A stretch of DNA of 23,711 nt. It comes from Dehalococcoidales bacterium (GTDB lineage Bacteria; Chloroflexota; Dehalococcoidia; Dehalococcoidales; UBA5627). Positions 23,580-23,711 of this stretch are shown here, one piece after another. Below the pieces are notes generated by a model. The model had not been told where the DNA came from and ran no database searches. It saw only the letters and a program-made list of their open reading frames with translations. Within the stretch, counting starts at the first letter, position 1; each line of letters opens with the position of its first letter. The stretch lies in the NCBI GenBank assembly GCA_028706995.1, contig JAQTVR010000003.1, positions 1-23,711 on the forward strand. Reading direction: 5' to 3'. A program made the position numbers and the translations under genes.

Positions 23580-23644
23580 TACGAATATGCCTATCAGGTT
23601 AACTCAGAATATGATATACTAAAAGTTAGATGGAGAACAATTCA

Positions 23645-23711
23645 ATGTGGTCTTGTGTCTGGGATTGGCTTCAGGAGAATAAAGGTTGGTTTGCGGCTAT
23701 TGCCTTGGCCA
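23645..23711 (+). CDS. Start of an unidentified gene (cut by window edge)
   Basis: An ATG with GGAGA eight bases upstream opens a frame that runs to the edge (22 codons). The visible protein starts MWSCVWDWLQENKGW and turns hydrophobic (FAAIALA), so it may begin with a membrane segment. Good promoters lie upstream. Too little is present to name it. Confidence 0.5.
   Translation, partial: MWSCVWDWLQENKGWFAAIALA

Overview
The window looks like chromosomal DNA from an anaerobic bacterium of moderate G+C, most plausibly a Chloroflexota member of or near the class Dehalococcoidia. This placement is an inference. It rests on a glutamate synthase split into separate domain proteins with HisH and HisF mixed in, Trp-type P-II proteins, an AbrB/DrrAB-like cluster, a small two-zinc-ribbon protein and SlyD-like FKBP. 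No 16S gene is present to settle it. I see no tRNA, rRNA, CRISPR array, transposase or phage gene.

Left part (1-9100, mostly minus strand). A truncated rsmG (1-349) is followed by a divergent membrane-anchored alpha/beta hydrolase. Its 3' end overlaps the 3' end of a very large secreted alpha-2-macroglobulin/complement-like gene (1507-5652). That gene is intact across 1381 codons except for a single in-frame TAA at 5032-5034. Its sequence is unusually close to animal A2M/C3: a CGEQ thioester, the C3-type catalytic His, the FPETWLW junction and a receptor-binding-like C-terminus. Next come a SlyD-like FKBP isomerase, a clear intrinsic terminator, a small two-zinc-ribbon protein with a long leader that can hide part of its ribosome binding site, and an AbrB regulator plus DrrA/DrrB-type ABC exporter unit.

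Central part (9200-20400, plus strand) is a coherent nitrogen-assimilation block. It encodes a four-cluster Fe-S protein, hisH, an FAD/NAD(P)H oxidoreductase, a class II amidotransferase subunit, hisF, a ferredoxin-FMN synthase subunit and a GXGXG subunit. Together the non-His proteins make a modular glutamate synthase with its own electron-transfer proteins. Then follow an OmpR-family regulator with a degenerate receiver (GlnR-like), amtB, two P-II genes and type I glutamine synthetase. The amtB and second P-II promoters share an element, GYAAT-N6-GAAACAATA-N6-TATAMT (Y = C/T, M = A/C), that resembles the actinobacterial GlnR box. At amtB it is extended to four pentamers spaced 11 bp apart. 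The likely logic is that the GlnR-like protein controls ammonium uptake (AmtB), nitrogen sensing (P-II) and the GS-GOGAT cycle encoded around it.

Right part (20477-23711). An NfeD/ClpP-class membrane protease converges on rlmN. The gaps around rlmN carry REP-like palindromic repeats. A new gene, cut by the window edge, starts at 23645.
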